NCBI GenBank assembly: GCA_011033025.1
Contig: WFMF01000138.1
Coordinates: forward strand, 354,540-418,539
Direction of reading: 5' to 3'
Source: Beroe forskalii
Lineage: Eukaryota; Ctenophora; Nuda; Beroida; Beroidae
DNA: 64,000 nucleotides
Shown here: positions 46,258-57,369 of the stretch, piece after piece
Layout: each line of letters opens with the position of its first letter
Numbering within the stretch: position 1 is the stretch's first letter
Notes under the pieces: generated by a model
What the model was told of the DNA's origin: nothing
The model's database searches: none
What the model saw: the letters and a program-made list of their open reading frames with translations, nothing else
Made by a program: the position numbers and the translations under genes

Positions 46258-46605
46258 ATACGTTGTGGAATGAAAATCAGCGATGGTCGTTACAAAATCG
46301 GCCCTGCCAAAATTAGTTAACGAAGTACATCAAACAAATACACAGTATGCGTCTCCTTTTGACCTTTATCGAGTTCTGGAATGAAAAGAGGTTCCAACAA
46401 GCATTTCGTATCAAAACAAGCACAAATTATACGTTGTGGAATGAAAATCAGCGATGTATCGTTACAAAATCGGTCCTGCCATAATGAGTTAGCGAAGTAC
46501 ATCAAACAAATACCCAGTATGCGTCTCCTTTTGACCTTTATTGAGTTCTGGAATGAAAAAATGATTCCAACAAGCATTTCGTATCAAAACAAGCATAATT
46601 CAATG
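46258..46605. repeat. Two direct repeats of about 172 bp
   Basis: TACGTTGTGGAATGAAAATC occurs at 46259 and 46431, followed by closely matching sequence through TATGCGTCTCCTTTTGACC and CATTTCGTATCAAAACAAGC. A simple tandem duplication with a few changes. Just downstream (46633-46656) is a perfect hairpin AAATGCGCGC-TATG-GCGCGCATTT. Confidence 0.9.
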
Positions 46606-46656
46606 TAAATGCAATATTGTGTATTGAATATTAAATGCGCGCTATGGCGCGCATTT

Positions 46657-47693
46657 CAGATGCTTAAACTTCATGCTTTCCACAGTAAAAATTGAAAAAT
46701 TTGGCCGGTGTTAGCATTTCTAAAGAAGAATGCAGTAGATGTTCTAGCCCAAAAATGTCATGATTTTACAGGAGTTGTACCTATTGATCCTCGACAGAGC
46801 ATGCGGCGCGTCCCGTATGGACACGAAACAATCTCCTACGAATTTCTAAGAATATCTGTAATCGATATCATGATACGGACATGGTCCACTTGCTCATAGA
46901 CAATTGGGCGTAATCAAGCGTCCACTCGCTCAATTAAAATTACGTCAGCCGAACCGCCTAAAACATGTGACATCGAGCAGACATATTGCAAGCCGCAAAG
47001 CCACAGGGAACTCTTTTGTTGATACTTTAATTGACGGAAATTCCGTAAAATCCATGACAAGAATGGAAAGGAACCTCTTGTAAAATCCTGTAAAATCCTG
47101 ACACTTTTATGACAAAAACGCTAGAACACCTTCTCGAAGAATGCCCTTCTGTTACAGGCAAAATTATGACAAAATTTCGACGATTCTATTGGGTATCAAT
47201 TGAAATAAAGCTTTCAGAAGTAGATTTCACAAGCCTACAAGCACACTCATTGACATAAGCTACGTATGGAAGGTAAATTTAGCAGGAACGGGTCCGAGGT
47301 AGAAAAATTGGATGCTCAGCTAATTTCAGTCCATTAAAAGCCTGTGTAGTGAGTTAATGAAATTTTGATCAACGTCATAATTATTACGAGAAAAATCACT
47401 TTTTCATCCTCTCCACTGTACACTGCCAAATGTACAAAAATTTAACTACCAGCCGAAGTACTTTCCTTCCATTATGCATTGATGTTGATAGACTGAATAA
47501 ATTGAATTTCAGAAAACGAAATTATGAATTATTACATTTTAACACTCTTCGATAGTACATAGAAAGCTCACGTTAAAACTATAATCTTATAATGTAACAA
47601 TGCCAGTTTTTGACATTGAATAAAGCATGTGACTTCCATATGGGGCATATTCAAATAAAGAATGATCAGTTATACAGCAGTGTCGAGACTGAT
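46657..47693. other. Region without recognised features
   Basis: No gene or repeat recognised up to the assembly gap. The ORF at 46708-46899 has no motif. Confidence 0.45.
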
Positions 47694-47793
47694 NNNNNNN
47701 NNNNNNNNNNNNNNNNNNNNNNNNNNNNNNNNNNNNNNNNNNNNNNNNNNNNNNNNNNNNNNNNNNNNNNNNNNNNNNNNNNNNNNNNNNNNN
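47694..47793. other. Assembly gap (100 N)
   Basis: Exactly 100 unknown bases, the usual fixed-size placeholder. The true distance between the flanks is unknown. Confidence 0.99.
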
Positions 47794-47979
47794 TTTTTTG
47801 TGACCTCATGGGACTCACGATGAACTGATCCATGTGAAATCAGCTGGTTTGATTACGGGGGTCAGCCTATTTTAATTTTAATGCAAAAATGCGTTGGACT
47901 ATATTTGTATTTAAGTATTTAGTAAAACCGAAGTAAGCATGTGTTTTCAAAACTAAGAAACAAATCAAGAAATTGTTAT

Positions 47980-48310
47980 TTTGTACTATGATAAGACCAA
48001 TTAAGTAAGTGTATTTATCATAACAGAAAGTTTTTTTGTACTACGATAAGACAAAAGTAAGTGTCTTTACTACTAAAACAAGTGTTTTTTGTACTACGAT
48101 AAGACAAAAGTAAGTGTCTTTACTACTAAAACAAGTGTTTTTTGTGCTACGATAAGACCGAAGTAAGTGTCTTTACTACTACAACAAGTGTTTTTTATAC
48201 TACGATAAGACAAAAGTAAGTGTCTTTACTACTAAAACAAGTGTTTTTTGTACTACGATAAGACCGAAGTAAGTGTATTTACTACTAAAGCAAGTGTTTT
48301 GATTCATCGA
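47980..48310. repeat. 53-bp tandem array, about six units
   Basis: Units of TACTACGATAAGACAAAAGT + AAGTGTCTTTACTACTAAAA + CAAGTGTTTTTTG with few differences (GACCGAAG, GTGCTACG). Degenerate half-units precede it from about 47930. Confidence 0.9.
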
Positions 48311-48698
48311 CGAAAAACAAAGTATGTGTTTTTGCGACAGTGATAAATACAAGTATGTATTCTAATTACTAAGGGAAACAAATATAGTTATTTTTCATCA
48401 AAAGGAATAAGTCAAATAAGTGTCTGATCAGTAAGGAAAAACAAAGTATCTTACAGAGATACTAAGGAGGAAAAAAGTAATATTAAAATGGAAGTTAATG
48501 GCCATCTTATTCTTAATTAGCAGAAAAATTGGATTATATCAGTATTAATCAAGAAAAACTAATACAATCGTAAAAAAATTAGAAAAAAATATCAATTATC
48601 AGTGAAGTTATTCGAATTACTACGTCAGATCACTTTTTTGCATTTATCTCGAAACTATACTTTTGTCAGTTACTTGTTTCTTCCATGTGACTGTAGAA

Positions 48699-49354
48699 TT
48701 AAGGTGGTGGTTACTATTTTATGGAAATTTGAATTGGACCATCCGTTGATGAGTTGTTCGCATAATGGGTATCATGCGTTTACTAATGAGAGGTTTTGTA
48801 ACTAGCAAAAATTGCAAACCGCGATATTATGTACCGAGCGCGAAGCGCGAGGGCATAATAACACATTAAGACCGAGGCCGAAGGCCGAGGTTTTAATGGA
48901 AGGTTTGCAGTTTTTGCGAGTTACAAAACCGAATTATGCAACGACAATGCATGTAGGTATATATTTCGTAATTATGTATAATTCAAGCAAGAATATGAGA
49001 ATATGTAGTGTTATTGGCTTGTCTAGTATTTCAGCTATTGTAAAAAGTGCAGCTACTGTATCCTTCAGTGTGAAATCTGCGGTCTGTCACCCCAGTGTTC
49101 ATTTCTAACACCTCTCCCTCCTATAGTAAGGTCACGTTTTGAAAAACACCAGAGTACAATGCCAAAATGGTTTTATTATCAACTGTAGTTCCACTTTTTT
49201 GGCACTGTAGTTGCACTTTTTTAAAAGTGTAACTGTTTTAGCGTGCATAATGGGTATAAAGGAGCACTGCATAAACCTCCTTAGAAGTTGCATAATGCTA
49301 GTATACGCTATCTCAGGTCTCAGGTTTCCGTGAATCTTCGCGGGCAAACGCTAG
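48699..49354 (+). mobile_element. Helitron copy 3, 5'-truncated and interrupted
   Basis: 48699-48789 matches the internal GAATTGGACCATCCGTTGAT...TATCATGCGTTTACTAATG part of the complete Helitrons. 49306-49354 matches the 3' end with CGTGAATCTTCGCGG and GCAAACG plus CTAG (49351-49354) before T. The 5' terminus is missing. About 510 bp of foreign sequence, including a MITE, separates the two parts. Confidence 0.75.
48792..48930. mobile_element. 139-bp MITE with GAA-loop mini-hairpins
   Basis: Terminal inverted repeats of 29 bp with three mismatches: GGTTTTGTAACTAGCAAAAA at the left, GGTTTTGTAACTCGCAAAAA as reverse complement of the right. Inside are two short hairpins with GAA tips, GCGC-GAA-GCGC and GGCC-GAA-GGCC. 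No clear target duplication is visible. It sits within the broken Helitron. Confidence 0.75.
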
Positions 49355-50788
49355 TATATAATATACTCAGATATCAAGAATAGGTTACGACAGTGGCTGC
49401 TATGCTCACAATCAATTAAATACCTATCAGAATGGAATCTTTAATCAGTGCATTACAATGACCGAAAATGCAGCGGCCATGGCCTGACCAGGCCTTGGTT
49501 CTACGCAACGCTTACCTGTCGCAGCCTGACCTTAAACCTTTATGTTACATTTACGTTACCTATCTATTATACTATCGAGAGTATTAGTCAACCCCATGTA
49601 TATAGATAATATTAATTGTATTTATTACCAACACTTAACCAAACCTTTAACATAATTCCCCTCTTTATTGTAAATTGTGCTTCACTCGTTTAAATCCAAT
49701 CCCCAACTCTGGTCATCGCATGTCATAGTCGTGAAATAGACAAAGTACGTTAAGGACTGTGACATAATATCCAATTGTGACATGATGTTATGTTTAAAAA
49801 AATTACTTTCAATTGACTTTCACAAACATTATTTCCGTCCTGGCAAGGACGGCAACCCCCTCACAGTAAGAAAAAAAAAAAAAAAACAACAACCTTGCGT
49901 TTGAAAATAGTGAAGGAAGCATCTGAGAGTTTCGAAACCTATCTTAAACGATTCCTCGTCAAATTTTACGTAGGAGTCGACCCCTCTCGAGTGAATGCGT
50001 ATACCTAAATCTCGAGATATCTCGAACGTAACCTTGCCAGGACTATATAGTAATGTATCGATGTCACAGGACGAATATATACGTATTTAGTTATATATAG
50101 ACGTGAGATTTTTAGGACCCAATTGTCGACGGGGTAAACTCAAAAACCATAAAAGATACAGACATGATCGAGGGCGGGTTCTTTTCCGCTAAGATGGGAG
50201 AATGTAATAGGCTATGTAGGAAGTTTCGCGGATCGATTTTTTGCTGTTATGACGTCATGAAAATCGATGAAATCACGATTTTTAGCGAAAAACGTAATTT
50301 TGAACCACTTTGAAGCACTGTATCGGAGAAGTTTTCTACCGTGTCATGATTTCCCGACTTATGTAGCATCTAGACCTCGAGATTTAGCCACAAAAGAAGT
50401 TTCATGGTGATTGGTGAAAAAATGAGGTCGTGGGGGGCCTCCAAAAATCGAGGATCTTTACTAGGCCAAAATATGGTGACTAAGAGCATCTATATCTCAG
50501 CTCACCAACATTGCTCCATCTTTTCCAGGCGAATCAATGTTCTTCTTCAGTCAAATATCAAGGGTAAAAAGTTTCAAGTCTTCCCGATTTAAGGGGAAGG
50601 TGTGGTGGCCCCTCAAAAACGTAAATTTGAGCCGCGCGAAAAAGTCGAAAATTTGGCTAAGTCCAATTTCAGGCCGAATTCCAAAAGTGCAGGGCTGTTG
50701 TGCTATACGATAGTGACTGAATCAACATTTTGATTTACTTGGTACTTGAATATAACAAGAAATGGCCCATGAAAATGAAGTGCACGTA
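49355..50788. other. Region without recognised genes
   Basis: At 49831-49866 lies CCGTCC-TGGCAA-GGACGG followed by a C-run, CACAGTAAG and a poly(A) tract; the same segment occurs at 62697 inside the right poly(A) element. No coding sequence is recognised; the ORF at 50404-50592 lacks motifs. Confidence 0.5.
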
Positions 50789-50800
50789 AGTTCACGTGGA

Positions 50801-51640
50801 GATTATTCGTGTTCTTTTCCGTGCCTCTCCATATCTTAGCCAATTTAATCCTATTCCACCCATTTTCTATTATTTTCATATTTCAGCACCGTTTATCTAT
50901 TCCATTTATCACTATTTCCTATTCTTTTTCCAGTTCCATTCTTAAATAGACAGTAACTAGACCGTTCCTTTTACCCTTCCGACTATCACTATCTTAGGGC
51001 CGTAACTCTTTAAAAAAAAATTGAGCCGCGCACTAAGTTTACTTTCGAAATTCAATGACATTGTTTATATAGGAGCAAATTGATCACACGTGTATGACAT
51101 TTAACTTACCAGTGTTTATTATTCGTGTTCTTTTCCGTGCCTCTCCATATCTTAGCCAATTTAATCCTATTCCACCCATTTTCTATTATTTTCATATTTC
51201 AGCACCGTTTATCTATTCCATTTATCACTATTTCCTATTCTTTTTCCAGTTCCATTCTTAAATAGACAGTAACTAGACCGTTCCTTTTACCCTTCCGACT
51301 ATCACTATCTTAGGGCCGTAACTCTTTAAAAAAAATTGAGCCGCGCACTAAGTTTACTTTCGAAATTCAATGACATTGTTTATATAGGAGCAAATTGATC
51401 ACACGTGTATGACATTTAACTTACCAGTGTTTATTATTCGTGTTCTTTTCCGTGCCTCTCCATATCTTAGCCAATTTAATCCTATTCCACCCATTTTCTA
51501 TTATTTTCATATTTCAGCACCGTTTATCTATTCCATTTATCACTATTTCCTATTCTTTTTCCAGTTCCATTCTTAAATAGACAGTAACTAGACCGTTCCT
51601 TTTACCCTTCCGACTATCACTATCTTAGGGCCGTAACTCT
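50801..51640 (+). repeat. 5' tandem monomers, about 315 bp
   Basis: TTATTCGTGTTCTTTTCCGT begins units at about 50803, 51119 and 51434, so the period is 315-316 bp. Each has GGGCCGTAACTC followed by an A-run; the first two also end ATTGAGCCGCGCACTAAGTT. The first unit starts part-way, directly at the target duplication. Tandem 5' monomers serve as promoters in some non-LTR retrotransposons (e.g. mouse L1); that role is only inferred here. Confidence 0.88.
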
Positions 51641-52954
51641 TAAAAAACAACTCACCCTCTCAAAAAATTACCCCTTACTAACGGACTTCTTTATTAACCT
51701 TTTAATTTATTTCCTTGTGTTTAAATCAAACGCTGTTTCTGTTGCTTGTTTGAGACGAATTTCGTTTTGGTCACACATATAGAAGATCAAAGACAAGCCT
51801 TGGAAAATAGCTGATGGGTTTAAATCCCGAAAGACCACTAAAGAAAAGCAAATAGGAAAAGGATGAGTGTTTTTAACGCATTTTTTTACCTCTTATTTTC
51901 TTATCTTATTCTTTTTCTTTTAATATTTTTAATATCCACTTAGTACTCACTTACTGTGGGGGGGGGGAAGTAATCAATTTTCCCCTAGTACAGAATAATT
52001 AATTTTGGGAAGGGTTAGCAGAGATTGAGTTATATCGAGTATGTGCCCTGCGGCTTACGCCATGCACGCAATAACCTAAATAATCTCCAACTACAGCGCT
52101 AGATATTTTATGTTATTTTACCACTTTCAAAACTACTGTGTACAATCAAATTCAGACGACAAGTACAACGAATCAACTACTTCCTGCTTTCCTGTTAACA
52201 TACCAGTTTTCTACTTCATTTAGAGTATCCACTTTATTGCCACTAGGTGCCGAAGTATCATTTGTTGACTAGTTTTGTCTATCTTCTTAAATAATAATCT
52301 GTTAATTAGATTTTCATGACGGGAGCATTAATTCACACTAGTTCTTCTAACTTATTAGGAATAAGCTAATAGACGGAAAAGTATTCATTACATCAGACAG
52401 TAAAATCGTTTATTCACTCATTTTTCTTGTCCGAACTACCAAAGCTATTCTTATGCGTAAGACTCAGGGTACTAGGGTAGTTAATTTCTTTTATCCAGTA
52501 CAATCCTCCCGTAACGGGCGTATAAGCGCATGTTACTATCTGTTGCTTTTTATAATCAGTCATAATTCTTTAGCCTCAAGTTTACTGCATCGACGCAACA
52601 CTATTTCTCATGGCTCGCTACGTTTAAAGTATCTTTTACTTAAATCATCACCATTTTCTTATGGCAATTTTTATCTTTACCTTAAGAATACTCTTCACGA
52701 TGGGCACATTGTTGCAGTACTTCTTTTCGGCAGGCTAATTTTAATTATCTCTTTAACATTCTTCCACTCTAATGATTATGGGTGTACGGGTAGATTTGTA
52801 GGGAACTGGTAGGGTATTTTATCTCGAATAGCTCTGTCATTCATAATACTGTTTATGATGGAGATATATGCAGGTGTAGCCTTTTTCCCGACTAGTTTTG
52901 CCAATTTATCTTCAACTAGCATTGCTTATTAATCTGTACCGTTACTCCTCATGA

Positions 52955-53565
52955 TGGCGCAATGGCGCAGTATTTCATTGATTAACTATACTGGGCATTT
53001 ATAGGGCATCTTCATGATGGGCGCAATGGTGCAGTATCTCATCGGGCATTTATAGGGCATCCTCATGATGGGCGCAATGGCGCAGTATTTCATTGATTAA
53101 CTATATTGGGCATTTATAGGGCATCCTCATGATGGGCGCAATGGTGCAGTATTTCATTGGGCATTTATATATATAGGGCATCCTCATGATGGGCGCATTG
53201 GCGCAGTATTTCATTGGGCATTTATAGGGCATCCTCATGATGGGCGCAATGGCGCAGCATTTCATTGGGCATTTATAGGGCATCCTCATGATGGGCGCAA
53301 TGGCGCAGTATTTCATTGGGCATTTATAGGGCATCCTCATGATGGGCGCAATGGCGCAGTATTTCATTGATTAACTATATCGGGCATTTATAGGGCATCC
53401 TCATGATGGGCGCAATGGTGCAGTATTTCATTGGGCATTTATAGGGCATCCTCATGATGGGCGCAATGGCGCAGTATTTCATTGATTAACTATATCGGGC
53501 ATTTATAGGGCATCCTCATGATGGGCGCAATGGCGCAGTATTTTTGATTAACTAAAGTGGGCATT
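52955..53565 (+). repeat. Internal minisatellite, 52/66-bp units
   Basis: GGGCATTTATAGGGCATCCT followed by CATGATGGGCGCAATGGCGC and AGTATTTCATT, sometimes plus GATTAACTATATC, about ten times. The inverted copy of the element has only one corresponding unit (about 60893-60945), so the array expanded after the copies separated or was lost from the other. Confidence 0.92.
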
Positions 53566-54434
53566 CATAGCGTTTTTTTCAGCATCTTCATGATAATGAT
53601 ATGCAGGGGTTGCATTGGCGTGATATTCTAAACATCGGCAAGCTTTACCTTCTTATCTTTTTCAATCGACTAGCTAAGTCAAATTGGTAGTATTTTCCAA
53701 TTAATTCAGAAGATTATTCGGAAAACACTTAAGAATTATAATAACAACACGACAGAAAACTATACTGGTAGTCTCCCCATGGATGTGCCTGAACAGTGAA
53801 CATGAATGACGAATGGGCACCCATAGTAGCTTGAGAAAATATGCTACGGTCGGTCTTGGAATGAAACAAAAACAACGAAGAATCAGATTGATTCTCTTAG
53901 ACATCACAGAAGCATTGACCTCAGTTGACAATTGAAGCCTCGAAGAAGAGAAATCGCACTGATTGCTAAGACTACCAGTTTCAACGAGTATACCAATAAA
54001 AAATTAAGGAAATACAGTGGAAAAAAACAATAAAAAAAAACAACAACAAAAAAAACAAACAAACACACAAATCAAAAACACAAACACAGCTTTGGTCATC
54101 TGCTACTGATTTGAGCTTTTGCATGCCGTTCTTCCTACTTTATAGATACGTCAATTACCTATTTCTTCTAGAATTCTCATAATACCCTAGTTTTCTCATA
54201 AGTCCACGGCCCATCTTGAAATAGATAGAAGTAGTGGAGGTTTATTTAGATTATGTCTTGGACTTATGGCTTTTTTATAATTAGTGCACTGTCGTGAAAA
54301 ACCTCCTCATTATTAAATGTGGCCGTCCTTACTCTCAGCATGATCATCACTATCACTTAATAAATGCCCTATTACGTTGGTTTTTCTAGCATTGGTATGT
54401 TAACAGCTTCCTCTTTGATCAGGAACCCTTTCTC

Positions 54435-54644
54435 TTGTTCCAGCTTCATCGTAATCAGAGACTGTCTGCCAGCTCTAGAGAGTGTGGCGACTCTCCAGGT
54501 AAGTGGTACTCCTTTCCGCATTGGATAACTCTCCTAAAATTCAACACAATGGGCGCAAAGACGCAAGAAAAGGGAAGGGGAAAGGATGCAATTGGTGAAA
54601 TTTCTGCTGACTGGAGAAATACATTTAGATGTAAAGGGCGCTAA
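54435..54644 (+). CDS. Small ORF of the poly(A) element, 69 aa, unknown
   Basis: Starts MFQLHRNQRLSASSRECGDS and ends RNTFRCKGR. The same 69 codons are intact and identical in the inverted copy at 59857-60066, whereas most of the element differs by indels. Identity could mean recent copying as much as selection. No domain is recognised; the sequence includes an AG|GTAAGT that could equally be a splice donor. Confidence 0.3.
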   Translation: MFQLHRNQRLSASSRECGDSPGKWYSFPHWITLLKFNTMGAKTQEKGRGKDAIGEISADWRNTFRCKGR

Positions 54645-54920
54645 GACGCTAACTAGATTGTTTTAAAACATACTTATAAACCAGCAAACTCACTTCAATA
54701 GATACCTAAGTTATAAAAAAAGAGTTCAATTGAGGAAATAAAGGGGGAAATAAATTGGGAAAAAAAGGGGGTACATAAATTGTCCGACGTCATCTGACCC
54801 CCTCGCGGGGATCAGACAACATCTGGCAATACAAAGGAGAGTATTCCATAACTAAGCCCATTGCCAAACTATCCCAATTTAAGAACGGGATTTATTCTGC
54901 GAGTCTTGGCTAGCTCAACC

Positions 54921-54949
<29 letters not shown>

Positions 54950-54952
<3 letters not shown>

Positions 54953-55130
54953 CACGTGGACGTTTTGTAGAAATTAGGCAAATTTGAAATTTGAGTCTTA
55001 AGACCGAATTTTCGACTTGATTTGATTGAAACAAGTCACAATGCAATAGACAAACATGATTGCAGGTCCAGATGACAAATTTTGCACGTGAGTTCACGTG
55101 GAAGTTTTGTAGAAATTAGGGAAATTACTA
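54950..55130. repeat. About 133-bp tandem host repeat at insertion site
   Basis: GTTCACGTGGA.GTTTTGTAGAAATTAGG occurs at 54950 and 55091. Upstream of the left poly(A) element a further partial unit ends at 50800. The element is therefore inserted into this short tandem repeat. Confidence 0.7.
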
Positions 55131-55338
55131 TTTCAACGATTTTAACTAATTATTTCTATTTCGAATGCTTAATAACGGTTGTTTAGATCATAATAACCTC
55201 TTACAATTAAAAAACGGCGCCCCTGTGACTCTGTGAGGGGGTTGCTATGACGACCGCTTGCGGTTTTGTCTGTGGTATAATTCTTTAAAAGTTATGACAT
55301 TCGTTAACATTATACTAACAGTCAAAACTTCCCCTCAG

Positions 55339-55989
55339 CAATACCACCATAAACGAGTACACGCTGTCCAATAAATACGGTATCCAGCTAGGCTACAGCG
55401 ACCTTTTATCATTAAATGTCGGCCGGGAACTGAGTACTCCACTGGTTGAATTTTATTTCCGATCGCTGGAAGAAAGTTAAAACACCTTGCGGTATTTAGC
55501 AGCTTCCTATATCATCAATTACAAAGAGGGGGAATTGAAGAAATCCTGAAAGAAGTCAAAACAGACCCATTTGTTAACAGGATCATCGCTATCCCTGTAC
55601 ATCTCAATGGCATATGGTGCACGATAGGAATCATTATAAGCACGAGAGACATTGTTGTATTTGAGAACTTTGCACGTTCGTGCGACCCTCAGGAAATCCT
55701 AAAGCCCATAAGAAATGCCATGATAGCATTGGAACTAAAATTCCGGCCGGAAATCGCCACACTCAGGCCATGGAAACTCAACAGATTCACTGGTTGGCCT
55801 GTGAATGCTACCGCCACTGATAGTGCCCTCTACAGCTGTTTGGCGGCACATGATGTCGCCTTCGGCTTAATTACGAAAAGAAAAACGTTCGATAGTGAAT
55901 CTCTCCGTAGATTCATGCTGGGTACAATATATAAGAACCTTCAAATAGTACCGGCTGTGATTCCTACCATTAAGACACAAACTGCGTGA
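55339..55989 (+). pseudogene. Ulp1/C48-like cysteine protease exon, decayed
   Basis: It starts at a good 3' splice site (ACTTCCCCTCAG|CAATACC). The translation follows the Ulp1/sentrin-protease fold: LSTPLVEFYFRSLEE, then VFSSFLYHQL, then IIAIPVHLNGIWCTIGIII, VVFENF, and TATDSALYSCLAAHDVAFG before a stop at 55989. A frameshift near 55478 and an early one near 55345 break it. Where active members have His-Trp, Asp and an Asp-Cys-Gly, this has Ile-Trp, Glu-Asn and Asp-Ser-Ala. Cleavage activity is therefore unlikely. An AATAAA at 56172-56177 fits a terminal exon. It could be a host gene copy or part of a transposon, since such proteases occur in both. Confidence 0.6.
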
Positions 55990-56588
55990 AATACCTTAGG
56001 AGGTGTATGTACATGGGATAAAATTCCGGTATTTCAAATTTTGATTACTTGCAAACAGGGCCCGACCTTCTCAATCTTATCAACACATGATGATGACGCC
56101 ATCTTGAACTGCTATCATGTGTAAAATGAAGATGAGGATTCTCTGAAAATCCCTAAAGTATAACCCTTGTAAATAAACCTCCTAAGGTCATTGGTTTTAT
56201 ATATTTATAATTGCTGCTTTGAATGTCATACTACATGTCTCCTCTATGAATATACCACAATTTCATGCAATTGAGTTATAATAAACAAGCATTTTATTTT
56301 AGCTGAATATCCTTTTGCTGTTAAACCCAATGAATAACTCGCCTATTATTGATCAACTTCATGGTGAACAAGTATTAAAATCAATCAGTCCATATATAGT
56401 AATATTGCAATAAATGTGGCACTGCAATCTAGTAACAAATTTTATACGCTCTCAAGTAATGAGGCCACCGATAAGCATTTTCAAAATTTAAATAATATTC
56501 AACAGCATTTTGCAAATCCACAAAGTCAATTTTGGCATGATAATAATCACGTATATACCTTTCACCAAACTAACACCTTTTCTTACAG

Positions 56589-56956
56589 CAATGTCGACAA
56601 TAAGATCCACGGAGCTGGCAGACATCTTCTGTCTACGGAAGCCCTTATCGGATGAAATAATCAACGCATACTTCAGTATCCTCCAACAACATTTCGCTGA
56701 CACAAGCGTGGTGTCAAATACATTTTTGTACACCAAAATAAGGCGAGACGGAGCTCATCAGGCTAGCAGATGGATTAAGACACGTCCCTATGGACCAGCT
56801 ATCAAAAACCTCATAATACCAGTCCAGGAAAACGGATTCTGGGGTCTAGTAGTCGTCGATGTAAAATCGACTACCATATCTTTTTACGACCCCATAGACT
56901 TTCTTAACGGCTGGAATATACTGGAAACTTTCCGGCAATTCATGACTGTGTTGTAG
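56589..56956 (+). pseudogene. Ulp1/C48-like protease exon, N-terminal half
   Basis: A strong acceptor (ACCTTTTCTTACAG) is followed by CAATGTCGACAATAAG, homologous to the start of the 55339 exon, so the two are paralogous exons about 1.25 kb apart. It reads LRKPLSDEIINAYFSILQQH, VVSNTFLYTKI, IKNLIIPVQENGFWGLVVVD and TISFYDPID, the first two thirds of a Ulp1 domain. It stops at 56956 before the catalytic Cys region. The Asp position (YDP) is kept, but His of the His-Trp pair is Phe. The frame is open for 121 codons from ATG 56591. It may be a truncated or catalytically dead copy. Confidence 0.6.
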
Positions 56957-57369
56957 GGTGAAGTATAGGATTTCTTATTTGCAACTAAATTATTTCCTTG
57001 TGTTCGTTTGGATATAAAAGTCATTAAACGGGCCGATTTTTATCATAGGTTTGAAGGGATTATTTCGCCCGATTTTGTGTGATTTCTGAGTATTACATTT
57101 ATGCAGGAATCAGATGAATTGCTTATCTATTTGATCTTGATTTGATATTGCTATATTCATTAGTTAACCTATGATAGAACGCATTAAGATTAGTAGATCT
57201 TCTTTCTAGTATTATCTTTTTATATTTTGATGTAGTATGCGCGTTTGGTAAATAGGTTAAAACTATGACGTAATTACTGCGCATTAGTGTAGTGAGTTAG
57301 TGATGCTGTATACTTATTTGCTAGCTCGAGTATTTAGTAGCAGGGTGTAATGCGACGTATCCCTGACAG

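Larger units (their letters stand above)
50801..54949 (+). mobile_element. Poly(A) element, left copy (about 4.1 kb, complete)
   Basis: The unit ends in 29 A residues (54921-54949). It is flanked by a direct duplication, AAGTTCACGTGGA (50788-50800 and ending at 54960, counting As shared with the tail). A related uninterrupted sequence at 55081-55125 (GCACGTGAGTTCACGTGGA followed by GTTTTGTAGAAATTAGG) shows how the empty site read. A poly(A) tail and a 12-13-bp duplication indicate target-primed retrotransposition. The 5' end is three tandem monomers. No reverse transcriptase is encoded, so it would need help from another element. A second copy lies inverted at 59562-64000. Confidence 0.82.

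Noticed and set aside
53101-53367. Minus ORF with APIMRMPYKCPMKYC repeats
   Set aside because: Translation of the 52/66-bp minisatellite inside the poly(A) element.
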